NCBI GenBank assembly: GCA_902525935.1
Contig: CABZJA010000002.1
Span: 1-64,000, forward strand
Length of the DNA: 64,000 bases
From: an uncultured Pelagibacteraceae bacterium
GTDB lineage: Bacteria; Pseudomonadota; Alphaproteobacteria; Pelagibacterales; Pelagibacteraceae
Reading direction: 5' to 3'
The notes below the pieces were generated by a model. The model was not told the origin of the DNA and made no database searches. It saw only the letters and a list, made by a program, of their open reading frames with translations. The stretch's first letter is position 1. The number at the start of each line of letters is the position of its first letter. The position numbers and the translations under genes are program-made. Of this stretch, positions 8,708 through 17,539 are shown one piece after another.

Positions 8708-10216
8708 ATGAACTCTAGAATTGTAAGGAATATTATAGAATTACAAAATGATGATCGAGTTGCAATAACATCTGAAAGTAGTTCTCCACTTAAATTTAGC
8801 GATTTAAAATCATTAATAGAAAGAATTTCAAAACAATTATCAGGTAATGGTATTAATAATAAAGATCGAGCAGCAATAGTTTTGCCAAACGGTCCTTACA
8901 TGGCAACTAGTTTTTTGGCGATTTCAAGCTACATGTCTGCTGCACCTTTAAACCCTAACTATAAATCTGAAGAATTCGAATTTTACCTTGAAGATTTAAA
9001 GCCAAAGATAGTTATTGTAGAGAAAAATTCTAAAAATCCAGTAGTAGAAGTCGCAAATAAATTAAAAATTCCTGTTTGTGAAATAAAATCAGACGAAAAT
9101 ACTTTAAGTGGAGATTTTAATCTTTTTAAAAAAAGCGGTGATTATGTGTTACCAGACGAAGATCATGAAGCTCTTGTGCTACATACCTCGGGCACTACAT
9201 CAAGACCCAAGATTGTTCCATTAACAAATAAAAATATTTTTTCTTCGGCAGATAATATCTCCAAAAGTCTTAATTTAACTGATAAAGATCATTGTCTAAA
9301 TATTATGCCATTATTTCATATACATGGCTTAATTGCAGTTCTTGCAGCCTCTATGAAGGTAGGGGCATCTGTATGTGCGAGTAGTGGATTTAATGCATTA
9401 AAATTTTTAGATTATGCAAAAAGAGAGAAAATAACTTGGTATTCTGGAGTACCAACGATGCATCAAGCAATATTGATGAGGGCAGACAAAAATATAGAAT
9501 TTGCTAAACAATTAAATCTTAGATTTTTAAGATCATCATCTGCATCTCTGCCACCAGCTGTATTTGAAAAACTAAATAAGGTATTTAATTGTCCAGTTAT
9601 AGAAGCATACGGGATGACAGAAGCTACTCATCAAATGACCTCAAATCCTTTACCACCTAAGTCACAAAAACCTGGATTTGTAGGAATTCCTGCTGGGCCA
9701 GAAGTTTGTATTATGGATATTAATGACAAAATTTTAAATCAAGGAGAAGAGGGAGAAGTTTGTATTAAAGGTGAAAATGTTACATCTGGGTATCAAAATA
9801 ATCCAGATGCAAATAAAAATAGTTTTTCAAATGGTTGGTTTAGAACAGGAGATCAGGGATATTTTGATAAAGATGGCTATCTAAAAATCTCTGGGAGATT
9901 AAAGGAAATAATTAATAAAGGTGGCGAAAAAATTTCGCCTTTAGAAGTAGATAACATTCTTATGGATCATCCAAACATTGAGCAAGCCGTTTGCTTTGGG
10001 TATGAGGATAAAATGCTTGGAGAAGATATAGCTAGTGCAATAATTATAAAAGAGGGCATGAAATGTACTGAAGATGATATAAAAATTTATGCAAATGAAA
10101 AACTTGCAAAATTTAAAATTCCTAAGAAAATATTTTTTGTGAATGAAATTCCTAAAGGCGCAACAGGCAAACTACAAAGAAATACTTTAGCTAAAAAGTT
10201 TGGATTGGCGAAATAA
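8708..10216 (+). CDS. AMP-forming acyl-CoA ligase, oxalate-CoA-ligase-like
   Basis: 502 residues. ANL-superfamily adenylating enzyme: P-loop-like LHTSGTTSRPKIVPLTNKN, YGMTEATHQM (A5 motif), GWFRTGDQGY (A7), KEIINKGGEKISP (A8) and the catalytic Lys in PKGATGKLQR near the C-terminus. The SGTTSRPK variant and spacing resemble oxalate-CoA ligase (AAE3/Pcs60) and related short acyl-CoA ligases; the true acid is unknown. Sits between the GGT-like gene (5 bases upstream) and the panE-like gene, whose start overlaps this stop in TAATG. Confidence 0.88.
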   Translation: MNSRIVRNIIELQNDDRVAITSESSSPLKFSDLKSLIERISKQLSGNGINNKDRAAIVLPNGPYMATSFLAISSYMSAAPLNPNYKSEEFEFYLEDLKPKIVIVEKNSKNPVVEVANKLKIPVCEIKSDENTLSGDFNLFKKSGDYVLPDEDHEALVLHTSGTTSRPKIVPLTNKNIFSSADNISKSLNLTDKDHCLNIMPLFHIHGLIAVLAASMKVGASVCASSGFNALKFLDYAKREKITWYSGVPTMHQAILMRADKNIEFAKQLNLRFLRSSSASLPPAVFEKLNKVFNCPVIEAYGMTEATHQMTSNPLPPKSQKPGFVGIPAGPEVCIMDINDKILNQGEEGEVCIKGENVTSGYQNNPDANKNSFSNGWFRTGDQGYFDKDGYLKISGRLKEIINKGGEKISPLEVDNILMDHPNIEQAVCFGYEDKMLGEDIASAIIIKEGMKCTEDDIKIYANEKLAKFKIPKKIFFVNEIPKGATGKLQRNTLAKKFGLAK

Positions 10217-11235
10217 TGACTAAAATTTGTATATTTGGGGCAGGGTCTATTGGTGGATTTATTGCTACAAGTCTAAAAAAAACAAACGCACAAGTCTCTT
10301 TAATTGCTAGAGGCGAACATAAAAAAGCAATAGAGCAAAACGGATTAACTTTTATAAGAGATGATAATAAAATTAATTTTAAATTTGATGTAACAGATAA
10401 TCCTAAAGATTTGGATGAACAAGATTTCATAATTATTTCCGTAAAAGCTAATGCTATTAGTAAAATTTCAGAAAGTTTAAAACCGATTATGGGTAAAAAA
10501 ACTTCAATTATATGCGCCATTAATGGATTACCTTGGTGGTACTTTTATAAAGCTAATACGGGCACCAAATTAGATAATCAAATAGTTGAAAGTGTGGATC
10601 CAGGTGGAAAGATATGGCAAACTCTTGGACCTGAAAGAGCAATTGGTTGTGTAGTTTATCCAGCTTGTCAAATATTAGGGCCAGGTGTTATTAAACATAA
10701 TGGTAATGGTGAACGATTTTCTTTAGGTGAACCAGATGGAACTAAATCAGAAAGACTAAAAATGATTTCAAATTTATTCATAGAAGGGGGTTTAAAAGCT
10801 CCTCAAAAGAAAAATTTGAGAGACGAAATTTGGGTGAAACTGTGGGGAAACTGTTCATTTAATCCAGTAAGTGCTCTAACAAATAAAACTATGGATGAGA
10901 TGGGTAATGATCCAGAGACTTACAATTTAATAAAAGTTTTAATGCAGGAGTGCCAACAAGTTGGGGAAAAAATCGGAGTTAAATTCAATATATCTATTGA
11001 AGATCGAATTAAAAGTGGAGTCTCAATTATAGGCCATAAACCTTCGACCGCTCAAGATTTAAATGCTGGTAAACCATTAGAAATAGATCCAATAATTGGT
11101 TCAATTATAGAAATTGCAAATAAGCTTGATTTAAATGTTCCAAAACTAAAAGAGATTAATGAAAAGTTAAAGTCCAAGGCGGAAGACTTGGGTCTTTATA
11201 CAAGGTCAGAATTAATTGATAAATTAACAGTTTAG
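10216..11235 (+). CDS. Ketopantoate reductase family oxidoreductase (PanE/ApbA-like)
   Basis: 339 residues. NADP-dependent Rossmann oxidoreductase: GAGSIGGFIATSL at the N-terminus, AINGLPWWYF around residue 100, and the C-terminal helical domain with the probable catalytic Lys in EIWVKLWGN followed by NPVSALT. The fold is that of 2-dehydropantoate 2-reductase, but the DPGGKIWQTLG segment and the operon with a GGT-like hydrolase and a CoA ligase point to a paralogue acting on another 2-oxo acid rather than a dedicated pantothenate enzyme (inference). The start overlaps the upstream stop; the end overlaps the convergent dctM by 4 bases. Confidence 0.85.
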   Translation: MTKICIFGAGSIGGFIATSLKKTNAQVSLIARGEHKKAIEQNGLTFIRDDNKINFKFDVTDNPKDLDEQDFIIISVKANAISKISESLKPIMGKKTSIICAINGLPWWYFYKANTGTKLDNQIVESVDPGGKIWQTLGPERAIGCVVYPACQILGPGVIKHNGNGERFSLGEPDGTKSERLKMISNLFIEGGLKAPQKKNLRDEIWVKLWGNCSFNPVSALTNKTMDEMGNDPETYNLIKVLMQECQQVGEKIGVKFNISIEDRIKSGVSIIGHKPSTAQDLNAGKPLEIDPIIGSIIEIANKLDLNVPKLKEINEKLKSKAEDLGLYTRSELIDKLTV

Positions 11236-13895
11236 AAATTTAGTGAAATATCTCTATGTATTGAATTACATCTAGATACATAGATAGCTTGCTCTTTAGT
11301 AAGTTTAGACTGCAATCTTAATCCAATTGTTTCTTTGATTGCATTATTATATTCCTCAAGTTTTGGCATTAAGTTTTCTTTAGCATTTGCCCTCCAACTA
11401 ACTTCTTTTTTGAATAACTCAACAACCTCTTTTGATTTTGTTCTAATCGCCAGTGGATCAAGTTCATCTGAATCAACCATTGATAATAAATCATCTACAC
11501 TATTTAAAAATTCATCCATTCCAGAGATTTCACTTAACTTATCAAACAGTCCATCCATAATTATAATTGATCTTTCATATACTTTTGTATTACTTTCCAT
11601 AGCTATAAAATAATCTAACTGTTTAATATCTTTTGATACTTCCTCAAGTTTTACTCCATCATTTATGAACATTGCAAACTGATCAAGTAGATCGTAGGCT
11701 TCATCTACATTCTTTCTATATCTTTTTGTTGTTGTATTTTTTGCTTTATTTATTTTGTCAAATTCTGAATTCTCAGCTTTCCAAGTCTCTGGAATAGAAT
11801 TTTGAAGATCCTCAATTTCGAGTTTTGTATCCTCAATTCTTAATTCTATTTTATTTTTATCATCTAGTTCATCGTCGTCTAAGTTTCTAATCTCTGCTTT
11901 ATATTTTTCGATTTTTTTATTCAATTTAAGTATTTTCTTTTGCTTTTTTCTAACAGTGAAATGTAGATCCCTATAATCCACAGCATAAGCGTTGTATTCA
12001 ACCTCAACTTTTTTTAATTTATCGACTAAAGCAAAAGTTCCTAATGCACTATCAAAATGATCTTCTAAAATTTCCATTTTATCATCTGGTAGATTAGTTG
12101 GTGCTTCAGATTGAAATTTTAATATCGCATTTTTAATTGTCTCACCGTTGGTATCAAATCTTGCAAATTTGTACTCTTGCAAACAATACTGTAATTTAGG
12201 GTTCATTGGGGGAGGTGCAACATTCGAAGTTAAATATACTCTGTTCGGCAGATAATTTACTAGGCTAGGGTATGCACCAACTATTCCTAGACCTATAAGC
12301 TGTAGAATTATAAAAGGAACAACTCCTTTCCAAATATCAAGTGTTTTAACAATTTTTGGAGCAACTCCTTTTAAATAAAAGAGTGCAAATCCAAATGGTG
12401 GGGTTAAGAAGGAAGTCTGTAGGTTAACACCAATCATGACACCTAACCAAACAGCTGTAACGTTAGCTCCTGTTTCAGCTAATAATATTGGTGCAATAAT
12501 TGGTACAACAACAACTGCAATTTCAATAAAGTCTAGGAAAAATCCTAACAAGAAAATTACAATCATCACGACAATAAATTGTGTCCAAAAACCACCTGGT
12601 AAATCTTGTAAAAAATCTCTAACTAATTCTTCTCCTCCAAAAGCTCTAAATCCTGAAGTAAGCATTGCTGCACCTAAAAGAATAATAAATACCATTGAAG
12701 TAGTTACACAAGTTTCTGTTACTACTTCTTTTAAAACATTTTCTGTTTTAAAAGTTCTCCAAAAACTCCAACCTATTCCGTATATAAATATAACTACAAA
12801 GAAAGCTGTAATATAAATTGCACTTAAATCTCTTTCCTCCAAATTTTTTACATTTAATTCATAATTCGATGCAAAGTATGTAATTGGAATTAGAGATCCA
12901 ACAATTAAAATTAAAGGATAAAATGCACTTTTCTTTCCTTCGTATAATCTATAACCAGCCATCAAAGTAGCGCCAATTGCTCCGATAGAACCTGCTTGGT
13001 TTACAGTAGCAATACCCATTAAAATTGAACCTAATACAGCAAATATTAACGCAAGTGGTGGTATGATAATAACAACTACTCTTAACCAAAATTTTAAATC
13101 AAAATTTCCTTTAAATGGAACTGGTGGTGCAACTCCTCTTTTTATTCTAGCAAAAATAAATACATAGATCATATAAAGAGCAACCAAGACAAGTCCTGGT
13201 AAAAGGGCTCCTAAGAACATATCACCTGCACTAGATGAACCTACTCTAAATTCACCTGGCATATTAAATTCACCAGTTAAGGCTTTATAATCTTTTTGCC
13301 TTAAATTGTTTGCAACATCAGATGCACTTGCCAACTGGTCAGCAATAATAATTAAAACAATTGATGGAGGAATGATTTGACCCAATGTTCCTGATGAACA
13401 AACTATCCCACTAGCAAGTTGTCTGTCATACTTATTATTTAACATCGTTGGTAATGAGATTAGTCCCATTGCAATTACAGTTGCTCCAACGATACCAGTC
13501 GTTGCTGCTAATAGGGCTCCTACGAATATAACAGAAATTCCTAGACCGCCAGGAATTGGTCCAAATAATTGTCCCATTGTTATTAATAAGTCTTCAGCAA
13601 TTTTTGATTTTTGAAGCATAATTCCCATGAAAATAAATAAAGGAATTGCAATCAAAGTATCTGTTTCTACGTCCCAGTAATTACTCCTAAAATTTGTAAT
13701 ACCTGCAACAAGCCATTCTATTGGCCCATCTACTGCGAAAAAAGCACTAGAATCACCCTCAAACAAGTAGCCAAAAAATGCTGCTAAACCAATTGCAATT
13801 ATAGCTGAACCAGGTAGTGCAAAAGCAACGGGGTAACCTGATGCAAGGGCAACAATCATTATTACAACTAGAACAGCTAAAAAGAATGTTTCCAT
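11232..13895 (-). CDS. TRAP transporter large permease (DctM) with long C-terminal coiled-coil extension
   Basis: 887 residues, about twice the usual 430 for DctM. Residues 1 to about 549 are the ion-coupled permease with many hydrophobic segments (GYPVAFALPGSAI, IPLFIFMGIMLQKS, GTLGQIIPPSIVLI, NLQTSFLTPPFGFALFYLKG), including an insertion of extra membrane helices in the middle. From about residue 550 a charged, non-membrane region of about 338 residues follows, with heptad-like KKIEKYKAEIRNLDDDEL and RIEDTKLEIEDLQ, predicting coiled coils. Three bases after dctQ. Uses the sodium or proton gradient to import the ligand delivered by the periplasmic binding protein encoded upstream. Role of the extension unknown. 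Confidence 0.9.
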   Translation of the reverse strand: METFFLAVLVVIMIVALASGYPVAFALPGSAIIAIGLAAFFGYLFEGDSSAFFAVDGPIEWLVAGITNFRSNYWDVETDTLIAIPLFIFMGIMLQKSKIAEDLLITMGQLFGPIPGGLGISVIFVGALLAATTGIVGATVIAMGLISLPTMLNNKYDRQLASGIVCSSGTLGQIIPPSIVLIIIADQLASASDVANNLRQKDYKALTGEFNMPGEFRVGSSSAGDMFLGALLPGLVLVALYMIYVFIFARIKRGVAPPVPFKGNFDLKFWLRVVVIIIPPLALIFAVLGSILMGIATVNQAGSIGAIGATLMAGYRLYEGKKSAFYPLILIVGSLIPITYFASNYELNVKNLEERDLSAIYITAFFVVIFIYGIGWSFWRTFKTENVLKEVVTETCVTTSMVFIILLGAAMLTSGFRAFGGEELVRDFLQDLPGGFWTQFIVVMIVIFLLGFFLDFIEIAVVVVPIIAPILLAETGANVTAVWLGVMIGVNLQTSFLTPPFGFALFYLKGVAPKIVKTLDIWKGVVPFIILQLIGLGIVGAYPSLVNYLPNRVYLTSNVAPPPMNPKLQYCLQEYKFARFDTNGETIKNAILKFQSEAPTNLPDDKMEILEDHFDSALGTFALVDKLKKVEVEYNAYAVDYRDLHFTVRKKQKKILKLNKKIEKYKAEIRNLDDDELDDKNKIELRIEDTKLEIEDLQNSIPETWKAENSEFDKINKAKNTTTKRYRKNVDEAYDLLDQFAMFINDGVKLEEVSKDIKQLDYFIAMESNTKVYERSIIIMDGLFDKLSEISGMDEFLNSVDDLLSMVDSDELDPLAIRTKSKEVVELFKKEVSWRANAKENLMPKLEEYNNAIKETIGLRLQSKLTKEQAIYVSRCNSIHRDISLNF

Positions 13896-13898
13896 AAA

Positions 13899-14888
13899 TT
13901 AATTTTTGACACCTTTTAAAATTTTGTGACTACTCTCCATAAAATAGCTAGTGAATTGGATTAGCATTGTTACTGCAAAAACAGCTAGATAAACTGCCAT
14001 TAAATACAAAAGGTATAGACCATTAGATCCTTGTTGTGTAACTTCAAAAGCTACAACAGGACCATTTATAATGCTGGCTTTTCCATCTAATCCTAAAAAT
14101 ATTACAATCAACATTAGCGGCACTCCTAGTGCTGCAGACCCTAACAAATTTGTCCATGCTTTCTTTTTTTCACTAAATGAAGAATATAATACGTCAACTC
14201 TTACGTGGCCTTCATGAATTAATGCATATGCACTAGCAAACAAATAAAGTGCGGCATACCAAAATCTAACTAAATCACCTTGGAATGCTTGTTCATATGA
14301 AAATATAAATCTCGATAAAACAATTATAAATTCGCTTGCTACAACTAATACGGCTAACCAAATAAAGCCAACTGATTTTGTAAAATATCCAATTACAAAA
14401 GAAATTAAAATTATTGGAAAGTGAATATAAGTAATTCTTACAGGTGCCTTAACCATAAGTGCTTTAACCTCAGGACTGAAAATAGCCTCCCATAATCTTT
14501 CAACCACCATAAAAGAAATTACAAAGTCAGCCAAACCGACTAAAAATACTGCCCAAAAAGATGATCTAATAATATAAGCTGAAAATCTTGATAAAATTTT
14601 TGAATCTTGCTCCAAAGTTTGGCTATATGTTTTAAAAACATAAAATACAACTGCTGCAATACAAATCAAATATAATCCAATTTGCATGTAACCGTAATTT
14701 AAATCAGATACCTCTAAAGCTTTTTTTTTATATCCAAATATCTCATAATGTGAAAAAATTTTTTTAATACCTGGCCAGTCACTCCAAACTGTTAAAACAT
14801 TATTAATAAGAAATGCTAAAGTAAAAGCTAAAACTGAATAACTGATTATTCTGAGATATAGAGATAGATTTGAATTTTTTGTAACCAT
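13899..14888 (-). CDS. TRAP transporter small permease (DctQ), N-terminally enlarged
   Basis: 329 residues; ordinary DctQ proteins are about 160-220. The canonical DctQ part is the C-terminal half, with LIHEGHVRVDVLY around residue 225. The N-terminal part adds about four hydrophobic segments (for example LRIISYSVLAFTLAFLINN and YMQIGLYLICIAAVVFYVF). Forms a complex with the large permease DctM encoded 3 bases downstream. The matching enlargement of both membrane subunits suggests a TRAP subfamily with extra helices. Separated from dctP by a hairpin that probably lowers expression relative to the binding protein. Confidence 0.88.
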   Translation of the reverse strand: MVTKNSNLSLYLRIISYSVLAFTLAFLINNVLTVWSDWPGIKKIFSHYEIFGYKKKALEVSDLNYGYMQIGLYLICIAAVVFYVFKTYSQTLEQDSKILSRFSAYIIRSSFWAVFLVGLADFVISFMVVERLWEAIFSPEVKALMVKAPVRITYIHFPIILISFVIGYFTKSVGFIWLAVLVVASEFIIVLSRFIFSYEQAFQGDLVRFWYAALYLFASAYALIHEGHVRVDVLYSSFSEKKKAWTNLLGSAALGVPLMLIVIFLGLDGKASIINGPVVAFEVTQQGSNGLYLLYLMAVYLAVFAVTMLIQFTSYFMESSHKILKGVKN

Positions 14889-14925
14889 AGTATTTTAAAA
14901 TAGATAAGTAATACTCGATTTTGTT

Positions 14926-14956
14926 TAAAAAAAAAGGGCCCAATTAAGGGCCCTTT
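14926..14956 (-). terminator. Intrinsic terminator/attenuator between dctP and dctQM
   Basis: Minus-strand hairpin AAAGGGCCC / GGGCCCTTT with a short loop (TTAATT), followed by a run of about ten U (plus-strand A tract 14926-14935). It lies about 20 bases after the dctP stop. In this position it would let the binding protein be made in excess and the permease genes be transcribed by read-through. Confidence 0.85.
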
Positions 14957-14976
14957 AATAACTAAATATAGTTAGA

Positions 14977-16107
14977 TTACATTCCTAATGCTCTGTTTCT
15001 TTGAGAAATGTAAGGTGAGTCAGACAAGTTAGTCCAAGAACCAATGTCTTTTCTAGCCTGTAAGAAACTTGAGTGAATTCTCTCTGCGAGACCACTGCTT
15101 GCTCTTGTTTCCTCAAATACTTCGTTAGCAGCTCCAGCAAAACCATCATAAACTTTGTCGCTAAACTTCTCTAGTTTAACACCATGATCGTTTATTAATC
15201 TTGCAAGTGCAGCACCATTTTTAGCATTGTACTCTGACATCATAACGTCATTTTCCATCGCAGCTGCAGCTTCAATTAATAACTGATCTGATTTTGATAA
15301 GCTTGTAAACCAAGATTTGTTAGTACCACATGCTAACATAGATCCTGGCTCGTGCATTCCAGGATAGTAGTAGTATTTAGCAGCTTCTTGGAATTTCATA
15401 GCTTCATCATTCCATGGACCTACCCACTCTGTTGCATCAATTGCACCAGAAACAAGGTTTTCGTAAATTTGTCCACCAGGAAGTGAAACTGGAGATCCTC
15501 CAAGTTTACCGATAACTTGTCCACCTAATCCAGGCATACGCATTTTAAGACCTTTGAAGTCATTAGGGCTTCTAATTTTCTTGTTAAACCATCCACCCAT
15601 TTGAACTCCTGTGCTTCCACACATAAAGTTTTTTAGACCAAATTTATCTGATAGTTCATCCCATAATTGTTGACCACCAGCAAATCTAATCCATGCGTTC
15701 ATTTCAGTGTAAGTGAAACCGAAAGGTACAGCTGTAAAGTAACCCCAGGCTGGATCTTTTTTAACCCAGTAGTAGTCAGCAGCGTGATACATTTGCGAGT
15801 TACCTGATGCAACTTCATCAAATGAGTCAAACGCTTTAACCCTCTCGTTTGCTGCATAGTAAGTGACTTGAATTCTTCCATCACTCATGTCTGTAATTCT
15901 TTGAGCAAATCTTTGCGCACCCGTTCCTAAACCTGGGAAATCTCTTCCCCATGTAGCTACCATAGAAGCTTCAATTCTTTCTTTGGCAACGGCTGGAGCA
16001 GCTAAAGATGATGCAGCTACAGCAGCAACACCAGTCGCAGCAGCAGCCTTAAAGAATTTACGTCTTGAAGGAGTTTTACCCTTCAATAGTTTTTTTTCTT
16101 TAATCAT
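14977..16107 (-). CDS. TRAP transporter periplasmic binding protein (DctP family, TakP-like)
   Basis: 376 residues. Twin-arginine signal peptide SRRKFFKAAAATG with an Ala-rich h-region ending at APAVAKE. Mature protein begins ERIEASMVATWGRDFPG, which with WVGPWNDEAM and GTNKSWFTSLS resembles the TakP / 2-oxoacid-lactate branch of DctP proteins; the ligand is therefore more likely a monocarboxylic 2-oxo or hydroxy acid than a C4-dicarboxylate (inference). AGAGGAGAAATA gives a strong Shine-Dalgarno before the ATG. Higher local G+C and codon regularity than its neighbours fit a highly expressed protein. A weak promoter (ATGACT, 17 bases, TTTAAA) may lie at about 16137-16168. Confidence 0.93.
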   Translation of the reverse strand: MIKEKKLLKGKTPSRRKFFKAAAATGVAAVAASSLAAPAVAKERIEASMVATWGRDFPGLGTGAQRFAQRITDMSDGRIQVTYYAANERVKAFDSFDEVASGNSQMYHAADYYWVKKDPAWGYFTAVPFGFTYTEMNAWIRFAGGQQLWDELSDKFGLKNFMCGSTGVQMGGWFNKKIRSPNDFKGLKMRMPGLGGQVIGKLGGSPVSLPGGQIYENLVSGAIDATEWVGPWNDEAMKFQEAAKYYYYPGMHEPGSMLACGTNKSWFTSLSKSDQLLIEAAAAMENDVMMSEYNAKNGAALARLINDHGVKLEKFSDKVYDGFAGAANEVFEETRASSGLAERIHSSFLQARKDIGSWTNLSDSPYISQRNRALGM

Positions 16108-16170
16108 TATTTCTCCTCTTTAAGTTAATTAACTGCTGCATTTAAAGCACATATGTTTCTTAGAGTCATT

Positions 16171-16196
16171 TTAAAAAAGTGAAGATTTTTCACTTA
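16171..16196 (-). terminator. Intrinsic terminator after the amidase gene
   Basis: On the minus strand AAGTGAA / TTCACTT closes a 5-base loop and is followed by TTTTAAAA. About 30 bases beyond the amidase stop, it separates the ABC-amidase transcript from dctP. Confidence 0.65.
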
Positions 16197-16227
16197 ATTA
16201 CAATCTATGATTGTATATGTTTATGAA

Positions 16228-17532
16228 TTATCTGTAATTCTTGAATATTTTGGCATGCCTTAACATGCTCAAATCTTCAAATTGTTTACCTATTATTTGC
16301 AATCCTAATGGTAAATCTTTTTCACCTTTCAAAATTGGCAGTGAAATGCAAGGAACATGGGCTAGAGACCAAATCTTATTAAATTCGGGACTACCAGTTG
16401 TCTTAAATCCTTTGTCTGCAATTCCACAACTGCTTGGAGTTATAATTGCATCAAATCTTTCAAATATACTATGTATGTTTTTTGAATATATTCTCATCGA
16501 ATCTAATGCTAAAGCATAATCTTTTGCAGAATGTTTTAGTCCATTAACAATTGCTTTTTTTATTTCTACAGAAAGTTTTCCTCTTAAAGTTTTGTAATAA
16601 TGATGAAAATTTTGAGCCATCTCTGTCTCATATATAATTGTATGGCAATCAATCATATCTTCAAAATATTCAGGAGCAGCCTCAACATTTACTATTTTTT
16701 TATTATTTAAAATAAATTTGTTAAATGATTTTTTTGAAATACTATCAACATTTCTCCAACGTTTGGTTTTATAAAAAACAAATTTTGATTTTTTTATTTT
16801 TATTTTGTTATTTAGAAAATTAATATTTGTTGTTGTTTCATCTTCATCATCTCTAGCAAACAAAACTTTCGATAAAAGTTCTACATCACTAACTGTTTTT
16901 CCAAATACTCCGACTTGATCTAAATTATATGATGTTTGTAAAATACCGTTTCTAGAAATTAATCCATAAGTAGGCTTATAACCTACAACTCCACAATAAG
17001 AGGCTGGCCTGATTACAGATCCGCCCGTTTGAGTTCCAATTGATAATGGTGCCATATTAGATGCAATAACTGCTGCAGAGCCACTAGATGAACCTCCTGG
17101 TGTTCTTGAATAATCATGTGGGTTTTTAGTTTTTGATGGCGATAAGAAAGCTAATTCACAAGTTACAGTTTTACCCATAATTATTGCACCAGCATTTTTT
17201 AAAAGCTCAACAATTTTAGCATCTAGATTATTCTTTTTTTTTAATTTTATTTTTGCTCCATATTTTGTTGGCATTTCAGATGTTGAGATAATATCTTTAA
17301 GTGCTACTGGAAGACCATGCAAAACCCCTAAAGATTTTAATTTTTTTCTCTGTTTGTCAGATTTTTTTGCATCACTTAAGAGTTTTTTTTCATTAAAATA
17401 TTCCCAAGCTTGAATTTTATTATCATATTTTTTTTTTTGAATGATGTATGCTTTACAAAGTTCAACGGAAGTTAATTGTTTATTTTTAAGTTTTTTTAAA
17501 AGTTGTTGTGCTGATACATTTAGGAGTTTCAT
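16228..17532 (-). CDS. Amidase signature family hydrolase
   Basis: 434 residues. Ser-cisSer-Lys amidase: catalytic Lys in VALKDIIS (about residue 78), GGSSSGSAA with the nucleophilic-loop serines, and TQTGGSVIRPA containing the cis-Ser. It belongs to the GatA-like superfamily, but the divergent C-terminal half and the context 7 bases after an ABC ATPase argue for a catabolic amidase hydrolysing an imported amide rather than a tRNA amidotransferase subunit. N-terminus MKLLNVSAQQLLKKLKNKQ has no signal peptide, so cytoplasmic. A terminator follows. Confidence 0.88.
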   Translation of the reverse strand: MKLLNVSAQQLLKKLKNKQLTSVELCKAYIIQKKKYDNKIQAWEYFNEKKLLSDAKKSDKQRKKLKSLGVLHGLPVALKDIISTSEMPTKYGAKIKLKKKNNLDAKIVELLKNAGAIIMGKTVTCELAFLSPSKTKNPHDYSRTPGGSSSGSAAVIASNMAPLSIGTQTGGSVIRPASYCGVVGYKPTYGLISRNGILQTSYNLDQVGVFGKTVSDVELLSKVLFARDDEDETTTNINFLNNKIKIKKSKFVFYKTKRWRNVDSISKKSFNKFILNNKKIVNVEAAPEYFEDMIDCHTIIYETEMAQNFHHYYKTLRGKLSVEIKKAIVNGLKHSAKDYALALDSMRIYSKNIHSIFERFDAIITPSSCGIADKGFKTTGSPEFNKIWSLAHVPCISLPILKGEKDLPLGLQIIGKQFEDLSMLRHAKIFKNYR

Positions 17533-17539
17533 TTATCCC

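Noticed and set aside
11232..12245. The DctM C-terminal region as a separate gene joined by a sequencing error
   Set aside because: A single open frame runs through without break and there is no internal start with a Shine-Dalgarno; the extension is kept as part of DctM but flagged for checking.
12436..12816. 126-residue plus-strand frame inside dctM
   Set aside because: Shadow of the DctM membrane domain; low-complexity Thr/Ile/Asn composition and no independent start signal.
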